Shown piece by piece: positions 1-7,937 of a stretch of 64,000 nt of DNA. Position 1 is the first letter of the stretch. Each line of letters starts with the position of its first letter. Position numbers and translations under genes: made by a program. The stretch comes from Parapedobacter pyrenivorans (GTDB lineage: Bacteria; Bacteroidota; Bacteroidia; Sphingobacteriales; Sphingobacteriaceae), in NCBI RefSeq assembly GCF_014636865.1, contig NZ_BMER01000001.1:1104718-1168717 (forward strand), read 5' to 3'. The notes under the pieces were generated by a model that saw only the letters and a program-made list of their open reading frames with translations, was not told where the DNA came from and ran no database searches.

Positions 1-466
1 CATTGTGGTCATCGATTTTATCGATATGCACAAACCGACCAACCGCAAAGAACTGTATGCTTACCTTAAGCAATGCATGGCAACAGACCGGGCGCGGCAT
101 ACTATACTTCCGCCGAGTAAGTTTGGCTTGGTACAAATCACCCGGCAGCGTGTACGGCCGGAAATGACTATTGTGACCAATGAGAAATGCCCAGCGTGTG
201 ACGGTACCGGGGAAATACGGTCGAGCATCGTATTGATGGACGACATCGAAAATAACCTGGGATTCATCTTGCAGGAACAAAACGAAAAAGACATCACCTT
301 GTGCGTGCACCCATACATCTATGCCTATATTAAATCAGGGTTTATTTCGCGGCGAGTGAAGTGGTATTTTAAGTTTGGCCGCTGGATTAAAGTAAAGCCG
401 GTATCTTCGTATTACCTTACCGAGTTCCATTTCTTCAATGGTAAGGAAGTGGAGATAAAATTATAA
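1..466 (+). CDS. rng: Ribonuclease E/G family protein, C-terminal part (5' truncated by window edge)
   Basis: The reading frame is open from base 2, so only about the last 155 residues are visible. The fragment begins in the catalytic region with VIDFIDM, the segment that carries the second metal-binding Asp of the DNase I-like subdomain in RNase E/G. It continues to RPEMT and then CPACDGTG, the Cys pair of the zinc-link that joins two protomers. The sequence ends soon after the small domain, as in RNase G, so there is no long RNase E scaffold tail. The enzyme processes rRNA and decays mRNA by 5'-end-dependent cleavage. The gene converges on miaA and the two stops overlap by 6 bp. Family assignment is firm; the choice of rng over cafA/rne naming is conventional. 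Confidence 0.9.
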   Translation, partial: IVVIDFIDMHKPTNRKELYAYLKQCMATDRARHTILPPSKFGLVQITRQRVRPEMTIVTNEKCPACDGTGEIRSSIVLMDDIENNLGFILQEQNEKDITLCVHPYIYAYIKSGFISRRVKWYFKFGRWIKVKPVSSYYLTEFHFFNGKEVEIKL

Positions 467-1363
467 CGCATTTAAGATCTCATTCGTCCTATCGTTGGTT
501 GTTCCATTGGACAACCAGCGAATTTTGAATCCATCTTTTTCCATTTTGCGGAAATAAGTCATCTGCCGCTTGGCAAAACGATGTATTTCGGTGTTGAGGC
601 GGGAGAAAAGCGACTGATAGTCGAGCTCGCCCAACAGGTATCGGGTGATGTATTTATATTCCAACCCGTAGTAAATGAGCTTTTCTGGCGATATCCCATT
701 TTCCAATAAGCCCTTCACTTCTTCAATAAGCCCCTCGTCAAGTCGCTGAACGAGCCGTTCGGTAATTTTCCGCCTTCGTTCTTCAACCGGAGGATCGATA
801 CCAAAAAGGATTGCCTTTACCGGAGGGTAACGGGTAGGTGGCAGGGGTTGATGGCTGCACCAATCCGCAATTTCAATTGCCCGGATAAGCCGTTTTTTGG
901 TGCTGGTATCCGGTTTGAAATCCGCGGGGATGGTCAGACTCCCCAACTCCTGGGTTAAGGCATCCTTGGATAGCGGATCGAGTGAATGACGAAGCGTATT
1001 GTTCACGGGCACCATACTGTAGTCAAGTCCCTGCAATACCGATTGGATGTACAATCCTGTTCCCCCGCACAGTATAGCTCGCTTTCCTTCGTGTTGAATG
1101 GTCGTCAGCGCATGGTGGAAATCTTCCCGGTATTGGGCTACATGGTAGCGTTCTCCAGCCTCCAGTATATCGATGAGATAGTAAGGGATATCGCCATAGC
1201 TATCGAGGTCCTTGCCGGTACCGAGGTCCATACGCCGGTATACCTGCCGCGAGTCTGCACTGATCACGGCGGCATGGATTCGTTTGGCTACCGCTACGGC
1301 CAGCTCGGTCTTTCCAGAGGCAGTCGGACCGAGGATAACAAGGAGGGGATGGTTATCTTCCAT
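461..1363 (-). CDS. miaA: tRNA dimethylallyltransferase MiaA
   Basis: It transfers a dimethylallyl group from DMAPP to N6 of A37 in tRNAs reading UNN codons. The 300-residue protein has the P-loop GPTASGKT (residues 12-19), the SADSRQVY motif (35-42) that contacts A37, and GGTGLY (100-105), with the family's usual length. I prefer the ATG at 1363 (MEDNHPLLVILGP), because family members start a few residues before the P-loop. The upstream in-frame ATG at 1390 would add nine codons lying inside a strong hairpin (1373-1422). The gene lies 73 bp downstream of the Gfo/Idh gene on the same strand and may be co-transcribed with it, if the hairpin allows. Confidence 0.93.
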   Translation of the reverse strand: MEDNHPLLVILGPTASGKTELAVAVAKRIHAAVISADSRQVYRRMDLGTGKDLDSYGDIPYYLIDILEAGERYHVAQYREDFHHALTTIQHEGKRAILCGGTGLYIQSVLQGLDYSMVPVNNTLRHSLDPLSKDALTQELGSLTIPADFKPDTSTKKRLIRAIEIADWCSHQPLPPTRYPPVKAILFGIDPPVEERRRKITERLVQRLDEGLIEEVKGLLENGISPEKLIYYGLEYKYITRYLLGELDYQSLFSRLNTEIHRFAKRQMTYFRKMEKDGFKIRWLSNGTTNDRTNEILNAL

Positions 1364-1372
1364 GGGAAGAAG

Positions 1373-1422
1373 GAACCTCTCGGGTTGCATAGCAGCCCGC
1401 TACCGGGCCACCCGAGAGGTTC
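1373..1422 (-). terminator. Strong intergenic stem-loop between Gfo/Idh gene and miaA
   Basis: A perfect 13-bp inverted repeat has arms at 1373-1385 (GAACCTCTCGGGT) and 1410-1422 (ACCCGAGAGGTTC). The 24-nt interior itself contains a nested 5-bp hairpin, GCCCG/CGGGC. There is no T-run on either side, so a classical intrinsic terminator is not shown. It could be a U-less terminator, an mRNA stabiliser or an attenuator of miaA. An alternative miaA ATG at 1390 would sit in the loop. Confidence 0.6.
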
Positions 1423-1436
1423 AATGTTGACTTATT

Positions 1437-2609
1437 TTAAACGACAAATTTTGTCCATTTCTCGGCGCCTTCGCTACTGGCCACGACGTTATCGATGAAC
1501 GCCATGCCTCGTACACCTTCGTCTACCTGTGGGAAATCGAGCATCTCGGGAGTAGGCGTTTCGCCGTTGAGCTTGGCCGATACCGTAAGCGCGAAATTGC
1601 GATAGATGTTGCCAAACGCTTCCAAAAGCCCCTCTGGATGGCCCGAAGGAATGCGGGTATTATGGGTTGCAAAAGAGCTGAGCGTATAGGGTGCTTGATA
1701 GCCGTTGCCTGTGCGAATGTACTGACGGGGTTGGTCAAGTAGTTTCAAGATCAGGTTGTTCGGGTCTTCCTGGGCCCAATCGATTCCACCCTTTTCGCCG
1801 TATACCCGAATGCGAAGCGCATTTTCCTCTCCTGCGGATATCTGTGATGCGATCAGGACTCCCCTTGCACCATTGTCAAAACGCAACAACACGTTACCAT
1901 CGTCGTCCAACATCCTGCCTTCAACCAACGTAGACAGGTCAGCGCAGAGCTCGCTAATCTGTAGGCCGGTTACGTATTCGGCCAAATGCGCGGCATGTGT
2001 ACCAATATCACCCATTGAACCGCTTTTGCCTGACTTCTTGGGGTCTGTGCGCCACGCAGCTTGTGCATTTCCTTCCCGTTCGGAGAGCCGGCTCAACCAT
2101 CCTTGCGGATACTCGACCACGATTTTCCTGACTTTGCCGATTACGCCGTCTTTTATCATCGCCTTGGCCTGTTTAACCATCGGATAACCGCTGTAGGTGT
2201 GGGTGAGGCATAATAGCTTACCGGTGCGCTCCACAATTGCTTTGAGTTCCTTGGCTTCCTCCAACGTGAACGTCATCGGCTTTTCAATGACCACATGGAA
2301 ACCACTCTCCAATGCCAGTTTCGCCGGGGCATAATGGACAAAATTAGGTGTCACAATGGTGACAAAATCCATGCGCTCATCTTCGGGGAGCAGGCGCTCC
2401 TTCTCCATCATTTCCTCGTAGGTCAGGTATATGCGGTTTTCCGGAATGAAAAGTGCTTTGCCAGATTCCTGAGCTATTTCCGGGTTGATGCTAAACGCAC
2501 CGCACACCAACTCTACCAAGCCATCCATGTTGGCTGCAATACGGTGCACTGCGCCGATGAAGGCGTCTTTGCCTCCTCCAACCATGCCCATGCGAAGTTT
2601 TCTGTTCAT
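1437..2609 (-). CDS. Gfo/Idh/MocA family oxidoreductase
   Basis: This is a 390-residue NAD(P)-dependent sugar or inositol dehydrogenase-type protein. The N-terminal Rossmann fold starts with GMVGGGKDAFIG (8-19), a variant of the GxGxxG loop. The family Lys-Pro motif is seen as EKP (109-111), and GDIGTHA (200-206) supplies the His expected in the active site. The glycine loop with KDAFIG is characteristic of a Bacteroidota subgroup whose substrates I do not know. No sugar-catabolic neighbours lie beside it, so the substrate cannot be inferred. No signal peptide is present, so it should be cytoplasmic. Confidence 0.88.
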   Translation of the reverse strand: MNRKLRMGMVGGGKDAFIGAVHRIAANMDGLVELVCGAFSINPEIAQESGKALFIPENRIYLTYEEMMEKERLLPEDERMDFVTIVTPNFVHYAPAKLALESGFHVVIEKPMTFTLEEAKELKAIVERTGKLLCLTHTYSGYPMVKQAKAMIKDGVIGKVRKIVVEYPQGWLSRLSEREGNAQAAWRTDPKKSGKSGSMGDIGTHAAHLAEYVTGLQISELCADLSTLVEGRMLDDDGNVLLRFDNGARGVLIASQISAGEENALRIRVYGEKGGIDWAQEDPNNLILKLLDQPRQYIRTGNGYQAPYTLSSFATHNTRIPSGHPEGLLEAFGNIYRNFALTVSAKLNGETPTPEMLDFPQVDEGVRGMAFIDNVVASSEGAEKWTKFVV

Positions 2610-2694
2610 CTGTTTTGTTGCTTTAAAAATTTATAGGCCAATAAAATCTGCCCGAATATACTAAAAATCTGCTATTGCATCGGGGCAGAAGGCA

Positions 2695-3492
2695 TTACGC
2701 TTTCACCAGCTTGATGCTGCCGCTATTGTAGACAGGCGTATAACCCGATTTTACCCGTCCGTCGGTTGATTTTTGGACGATCTCCACGGGCAGCGTACTT
2801 TCGTAATACCGTTTCGTTGTACGTTTGTCTACCCAAAAGATCTGGGGTTCAATTTCTCCGACAATGGTAAAGCCTGTTTTGCGATAGCTGCTGCCATCAG
2901 ACCAATCCTTATCGGCATAGGTCATGATATCTCCCGGTTCGAAATCCCGCTCGAAGGCATCCAGCAGCTTGCTGAAACCACCCACCACGTGTAGTCCTTG
3001 TTTGTGGCAAAACCGGAGCAATTCAAACGAGCGGTAATCCGCCGGTTTATTCTCCATCTGCCTGCCGCCGCTGAAGACCGCCGCTGCCACCAGTTCCCCT
3101 TCATGAAACAAACCATAGCGGTACTTGCCGGGCAACGCTACCTGTAGATGGTGCTCCTGTTGGAAAGCCATTGCAACGGGTTTTTCGATACGTGCCACCA
3201 CGGTATTCCGTGCGTGGATACGTTGTGCCTTTCCCGCTAAAGCGGCAATGCGGTTGAGTAGAAGATCCGGTTTGGTAATCCAAAGATCCTCATCGATATG
3301 GATAACGCGACTATCGCTAGCTATCGGCACGCGTTTCTTGGAATCACAACGGTAATATACGACTTGGATACTATCCGGACTTGTATACAATAAACATGCA
3401 GTTTCTGACAATGCTTTTAAAGCAAATTCGGTATGCAACTTCTTTTGCAAATCCGTAAGAAACCTGTAGAAGGCGCTGTTGACATTAAACAT
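2695..3492 (-). CDS. Unrecognised protein with GNAT-like, phage Mom/Hef-associated type domain
   Basis: The 265-residue product starts at the ATG at 3492 (MFNVNSAF). A longer reading to 3624 would run into the divergent gene's 5' region and is AT-rich and low in complexity. The C-terminal half shows the order FELLRFCH, VVGGFSKLL, MTYADKDWSDGSSYRKTGF and PQIFWVD. From memory that pattern belongs to GNAT-like domains found in phage proteins (Mom-type modification enzymes and Hef-like endonuclease tails). The N-terminal half matches nothing I recognise. It is divergent from the serine hydrolase at 3575 and not in an operon. A role in DNA or base modification is possible but not shown. Confidence 0.7.
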   Translation of the reverse strand: MFNVNSAFYRFLTDLQKKLHTEFALKALSETACLLYTSPDSIQVVYYRCDSKKRVPIASDSRVIHIDEDLWITKPDLLLNRIAALAGKAQRIHARNTVVARIEKPVAMAFQQEHHLQVALPGKYRYGLFHEGELVAAAVFSGGRQMENKPADYRSFELLRFCHKQGLHVVGGFSKLLDAFERDFEPGDIMTYADKDWSDGSSYRKTGFTIVGEIEPQIFWVDKRTTKRYYESTLPVEIVQKSTDGRVKSGYTPVYNSGSIKLVKA

Positions 3493-3574
3493 GGAAGACA
3501 GGTAAATGAATACAAAAATCACAAAATTTTCAAGAGATAACGATTTTTTGTGCAAAATAGCGATATTCGTCAAT

Positions 3575-5359
3575 ATGAGAAGAATCCTCACCGTAATATC
3601 CTTTTTCTTTGCCTGCCTATGCAATAGCCTGACCTCCCACGCTCAATCCCACGTGGCGGCAAATACAAACCATACGGTTTTATTGAATAACCAAATCCGG
3701 ATTGTCCCCCTGCGCGATCTGGAAGACCGTAGTGTCGCCTATATCACCAAGCTTGCTGAACCCATAGCTGATGTGTTTGGCAATCTGCTGGCTCGCTACA
3801 CTTCGGTTGCCCGTTTTACGGTGCCGGTACAAGCAGACGCCTATGGTAGCCTCGATGAAGCATTGAAGTTCTACAATACGATTATCGTTGCTGTGGATGC
3901 CGTGGATTTGACAGAAAGACGGTTCATGCAGTTCGTTAACACGCAGGCTATAGGAAAAGAGGTGATACTCGCTGTGTTTGGAGATGGCACAAAACTGGGT
4001 GAACTGGATTTTGTCCATTTCCCGATAATATGGAATCCCGAGGCGACTGAGGCGGCTGCTGAGCATATGGCGATGTCGGTGTTTGGCGGCATGGCTTGTA
4101 CGGCTCGCCTACCGCAATCGTTTTCTGCCCGGTATGCAACAGGGGCAGGTTTTGTCACGGAGCAAATACGATTGCAATACACGGACGCCGCTGCATTAGG
4201 TCTCGATCAGACCCGTCTTGAGGCTGAAATCGATGGCATCGTTCAGGAAGCCGTTCGTGAGCGGGCTGCCCCAGGCGCGGTGGTGCTGGTTGCCAAGAAT
4301 GGTAAGGTGATTTTTGAAAAGGCTTATGGTTATCATACGTATGACCGAAATGTTCCTACGAAAACCGCTGATATTTTTGACATGGCTTCCGTGACCAAGA
4401 TCGCTGCGACAACTCCTGCGGTAATGCGCCTAAGCGAGCGCGGCGTCATCGATTTGGATAGCACCATGGGCCATTACCTGCTGCAAGCACAGGGCACCAA
4501 TAAGAATGACACCAAACTGCGGGATGTAATGCTTCATGAAGCGGGCTTTACCCCATTTATTCCATTCTACAGGGAGTTGAAGCCCGGCGATTTGAGTACG
4601 GATTCCTCTGCGGCCTATTCCGTAAAGGTAGCCGACGGCTGTTACATCCGCACGGGATATTACGAAGAGGTCATGTGGCCCATCATGCTTGAGTCCAAAC
4701 TCAATCCGACAGGCGCCTATGTATATAGCGATATCAGCATGTATGTCATGAAGGAAGTAGCCGAACACCAAACAGGTATTCCCATCCAAGACTACATTCA
4801 GCAGGAATTTTACCAACCATTGGGTATGCAGACGGCGGGCTACCTCCCCCGGAATCGCTTCCCCAAGGAACGGATCATCCCTACTGAAAACGATAAAACC
4901 TTCAGAAAGACACTGCTGCAGGGGTATGTGCACGATCAGGGTGCGGCCATGGCGGGTGGTATTGCTGGCCATGCCGGCCTGTTTGCTACGGCAAACGACC
5001 TAGCCATCTACGGGCAGTTGTTGCTCAATAGGGGCGAATATGGGGGTACGCGGTATTTCAAGGCGGAAACTGTAGATTTATTTACTTCTAAACAGTCGGC
5101 CACCAGCAGAAGGGGACTGGGATTCGACCGATCGGACCCAGATACCTCCAAACATTATCCTTCAAAACTGGCTTCAGAAGCTACGTTTGGCCATACCGGC
5201 TATACAGGCACGTGTATCTGGATTGATCCCAAGGAACAACTGATTTACATCTTCCTATCCAACCGCGTGCACCCGGTAGTGAGTACGAAGTTGTATGAGT
5301 TAAATGTGCGCAGCAGGATACAGGATGCTATCTATGAAGCGATTGCGGCTGCAAAATGA
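3575..5359 (+). CDS. Secreted serine hydrolase (class C beta-lactamase fold) with GH3 C-terminal remnant
   Basis: The 594-residue protein starts at MRRILTV with a signal peptide ending near HAQ (residue 24). Residues about 33-200 (from HTVLLNNQIRIVPLRDL) resemble the C-terminal alpha/beta domain of GH3 enzymes. Residues 220-590 form a beta-lactamase-like serine hydrolase with SxxK as SVTK (272-275), the Tyr motif YSD (384-386) and GHTG (539-542). Many Bacteroidota encode about 1000-residue GH3-beta-lactamase fusions; here the GH3 TIM barrel, with its catalytic Asp, is absent. It would act in the periplasm, perhaps on peptidoglycan. The M19 dipeptidase gene follows 4 bp later. An in-frame ATG at 3506 would put extra residues before the signal peptide and is rejected. 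Confidence 0.85.
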   Translation: MRRILTVISFFFACLCNSLTSHAQSHVAANTNHTVLLNNQIRIVPLRDLEDRSVAYITKLAEPIADVFGNLLARYTSVARFTVPVQADAYGSLDEALKFYNTIIVAVDAVDLTERRFMQFVNTQAIGKEVILAVFGDGTKLGELDFVHFPIIWNPEATEAAAEHMAMSVFGGMACTARLPQSFSARYATGAGFVTEQIRLQYTDAAALGLDQTRLEAEIDGIVQEAVRERAAPGAVVLVAKNGKVIFEKAYGYHTYDRNVPTKTADIFDMASVTKIAATTPAVMRLSERGVIDLDSTMGHYLLQAQGTNKNDTKLRDVMLHEAGFTPFIPFYRELKPGDLSTDSSAAYSVKVADGCYIRTGYYEEVMWPIMLESKLNPTGAYVYSDISMYVMKEVAEHQTGIPIQDYIQQEFYQPLGMQTAGYLPRNRFPKERIIPTENDKTFRKTLLQGYVHDQGAAMAGGIAGHAGLFATANDLAIYGQLLLNRGEYGGTRYFKAETVDLFTSKQSATSRRGLGFDRSDPDTSKHYPSKLASEATFGHTGYTGTCIWIDPKEQLIYIFLSNRVHPVVSTKLYELNVRSRIQDAIYEAIAAAK

Positions 5360-5363
5360 CCTC

Positions 5364-6524
5364 ATGATGAAGAAGAACCTGCTGTTTGTTGCTGCCTTGT
5401 TCTGGGGCTTCCAACTGTTTGGGCAGGAAGCCCAGCGTATCCATACGGATGCACTTGTCATCGATACACACAACGATGTGCTGTACCAATCGGTCATGCG
5501 GGGGAAGGATATCGGCAAACGGATTAATACCGGTCACACCGATCTTCCCCGTATCCGGGAAGGGGGAATCGACGTACAGGTTTTTGCCGTATGGTGTAAT
5601 GAGAAATACGGCAAGGGTACCGCGTTTGCGTATGCAAACAAGCAAATCGATGGTTTAATGAATGTCATTCAGAATTATCCAAGTGAAATTGCCTTGGTAA
5701 CCGATACGGAAAGCTTACAGCGAACGGTATCGCAGGGAAAGATTGCCGCTGTCATCGGGGTTGAAGGCGGGCACATGATCGAAGGTCGTATGGACTATCT
5801 GGATAGCCTTTTTTCCCGGGGTGCTCGTTATCTTACCCTTACTTGGAACAATAGCGTGGATTGGGCGACTTCGGCCACGGATGAAACCAGGCATTCAAAA
5901 AAACTGAAAAGCAAGGGGTTGAATGATTTCGGGCGGCAAGTCATCCACCGGATGAACGAATTGGGGATGATGATAGACCTCTCCCACGTGGGCCGGCAAA
6001 CGTTTTTTGATGTGATGGAAATCACAAACAAGCCCGTGCTTGTATCGCATAGTAATGCTTATGCATTGATGGCACACCCACGCAACCTGCAGGACGACCA
6101 AATTAAAGCAGTTGCCGAAAACGATGGTGTGATTTGCCTGAATTTCTATTCGGGTTTTCTTGACCCGATGCATTACACGAAGATTAACCGCCTGTATGCA
6201 AAACAGGTCACTGCACAGGACACGGTGCGGCGCTCAACCGATTCCAAATTCGATCGGTTGTCCGCAGCGGCTAAAGAGCAGCTTCGCCCTCCGCTTTCCC
6301 TGCTGCTTGACCATATCGACTATATGGTGCAACTCGCCGGGATAGACCACGTGGGTATCGGGAGCGATTTTGATGGTATATCATCCACTCCTAAGGGCCT
6401 TGACGATTGCGGTGACTTTCCACATCTTACGGAAGGATTGCTGCAACGCGGATATAGCGAAGCAGATATTCGTAAGATATTGGGTGAAAATGTGTTACGA
6501 TTGATGAAGGCACAGGAGGAATAA
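5364..6524 (+). CDS. Membrane dipeptidase, peptidase family M19
   Basis: This is a 386-residue secreted zinc dipeptidase. The signal peptide runs MMKKNLLFVAALFWGFQLFGQ. The zinc-binding HxD motif is in DTHND (His36, Asp38). Further family blocks follow: GVEGGHMIEG (bridging Glu), MIDLSHVG and PVLVSHSN (zinc His residues), and GIGSDFDG. M19 enzymes hydrolyse dipeptides, often with a D-residue at the second position. The start codon is 4 bp after the upstream hydrolase gene, so the two are almost certainly translated from one mRNA and may share a role in cell-wall peptide recycling. radA follows after 2 bp, so the same transcript probably extends into it. Confidence 0.92.
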   Translation: MMKKNLLFVAALFWGFQLFGQEAQRIHTDALVIDTHNDVLYQSVMRGKDIGKRINTGHTDLPRIREGGIDVQVFAVWCNEKYGKGTAFAYANKQIDGLMNVIQNYPSEIALVTDTESLQRTVSQGKIAAVIGVEGGHMIEGRMDYLDSLFSRGARYLTLTWNNSVDWATSATDETRHSKKLKSKGLNDFGRQVIHRMNELGMMIDLSHVGRQTFFDVMEITNKPVLVSHSNAYALMAHPRNLQDDQIKAVAENDGVICLNFYSGFLDPMHYTKINRLYAKQVTAQDTVRRSTDSKFDRLSAAAKEQLRPPLSLLLDHIDYMVQLAGIDHVGIGSDFDGISSTPKGLDDCGDFPHLTEGLLQRGYSEADIRKILGENVLRLMKAQEE

Positions 6525-6526
6525 CC

Positions 6527-7906
6527 ATGGCAAAGACGAAGACAATTTATTTTTGCCAAAGCTGCGGATATGAATCTGCGAAATGGCTCGGCAAGTGCCC
6601 ATCGTGCAACGAGTGGAATACCTTTGTGGAGGAGGTGGTGGAACGTGTAAGCGCCCGTGTGCCGGATTGGCAAACCGTGTCTGGCGTTAAGAAGCGAACA
6701 AGCAAAGCCGCAGCGATACACGAAATCGTTCATGCCGATGAGGCGCGTCGCATCACGCCCGATAAGGAGCTTAACAGGGTGTTGGGCGGAGGTATTGTGC
6801 CGGGTTCATTGGTACTTATCGGTGGTGAGCCGGGCATTGGAAAGTCTACATTGATGTTGCAGCTTGCTCTCAACATGCCGGATACAAGAACCTTGTACAT
6901 ATCGGGTGAAGAAAGCGAGCAGCAGCTTAAAATGCGTGCGGAGCGGCTTTCGCAGGCCTCCAAGGCTGACTGTTTTATCCTCACCGAAACGGCTACACAG
7001 CATATTTTCAAACAAATCAATACGGTTGCTCCCCATTTGGTCATTATCGACTCAATCCAAACACTGCATTCCGCGCATATCGACGCTGCCCCAGGAAGCG
7101 TATCTCAAGTAAGGGAATGCACCGCTGAATTGCTTCAGTTTGCCAAGGAAACGGCGATTCCGGTATTCATCGTTGGCCATATTACCAAAGACGGTGCTAT
7201 AGCTGGTCCCAAAGTGTTGGAGCACATGGTAGACACCGTATTGCAGTTTGAGGGGGATCGTCACCACGCATACCGCATCTTAAGGGCTGTGAAAAACCGG
7301 TTTGGTGCCGCTACTGAATTGGGTATCTATGAAATGCAAGGATCGGGACTTCGCGAAGTGAGCAATCCGTCAGAAATCTTGCTTTCGCAGCGCGAAGGAA
7401 ACATGAGTGGTATCGCGATTGCCGTTTTATTGGAGGGAATGCGCCCTATGCTTATCGAAGTGCAGGCTTTGGTGGGAAATTCCGCGTACGGCACCCCCCA
7501 GCGTTCATCCAACGGATTTGATACGAAGCGGATGAACATGCTGCTCGCAGTGCTTGAAAAACGTTTTGGTTTTCGACTCAGCGCCCAAGATGTTTTCCTC
7601 AATATTGCCGGAGGATTGCGTGTGGAAGATCCCGCCATTGACCTGGCGGTCATTATCGCCATTATTTCCTCACAGCAGGATATACCGGTTTCCGCAACGA
7701 TAGCCTTCGCCGGGGAAGTGGGACTTTCGGGTGAGATAAGAGCCGTGAATCGGATCGAGCAGCGTATCGCAGAAGCAGAAAAGTTGGGTTTCGAAACCAT
7801 TTACATTTCGAAGTACAATACCAAAGGACTGGATAGCAGCAAGTATCAAATCAGCATCAGGGCAGTAGCCAAAGTAGAAGAAGTATTCCAGGCGGTTTTT
7901 GGATAA
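6527..7906 (+). CDS. radA: DNA repair protein RadA (Sms)
   Basis: The 459-residue protein has the full RadA architecture. An N-terminal four-Cys zinc finger (CQSC at 10-13, CPSC at 24-27) is followed by a RecA-like ATPase with Walker A GEPGIGKST (100-108), the RadA-specific KNRFG motif near residue 260, and a C-terminal Lon-protease-like domain. RadA is a hexameric helicase that promotes branch migration during homologous recombination. The ATG is 2 bp after the dipeptidase stop, so it is the last gene of the 3575-7906 transcript. Confidence 0.97.
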   Translation: MAKTKTIYFCQSCGYESAKWLGKCPSCNEWNTFVEEVVERVSARVPDWQTVSGVKKRTSKAAAIHEIVHADEARRITPDKELNRVLGGGIVPGSLVLIGGEPGIGKSTLMLQLALNMPDTRTLYISGEESEQQLKMRAERLSQASKADCFILTETATQHIFKQINTVAPHLVIIDSIQTLHSAHIDAAPGSVSQVRECTAELLQFAKETAIPVFIVGHITKDGAIAGPKVLEHMVDTVLQFEGDRHHAYRILRAVKNRFGAATELGIYEMQGSGLREVSNPSEILLSQREGNMSGIAIAVLLEGMRPMLIEVQALVGNSAYGTPQRSSNGFDTKRMNMLLAVLEKRFGFRLSAQDVFLNIAGGLRVEDPAIDLAVIIAIISSQQDIPVSATIAFAGEVGLSGEIRAVNRIEQRIAEAEKLGFETIYISKYNTKGLDSSKYQISIRAVAKVEEVFQAVFG

Positions 7907-7937
7907 GAGTGGCCGCCACTGAAGGCAGCATAGCCCA

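Noticed and set aside
3493-3624. N-terminal extension of the GNAT-like protein to 3624
   Set aside because: The added residues are hydrophobic, low in complexity and overlap the divergent gene's 5' region; the ATG at 3492 starts a sensible protein.
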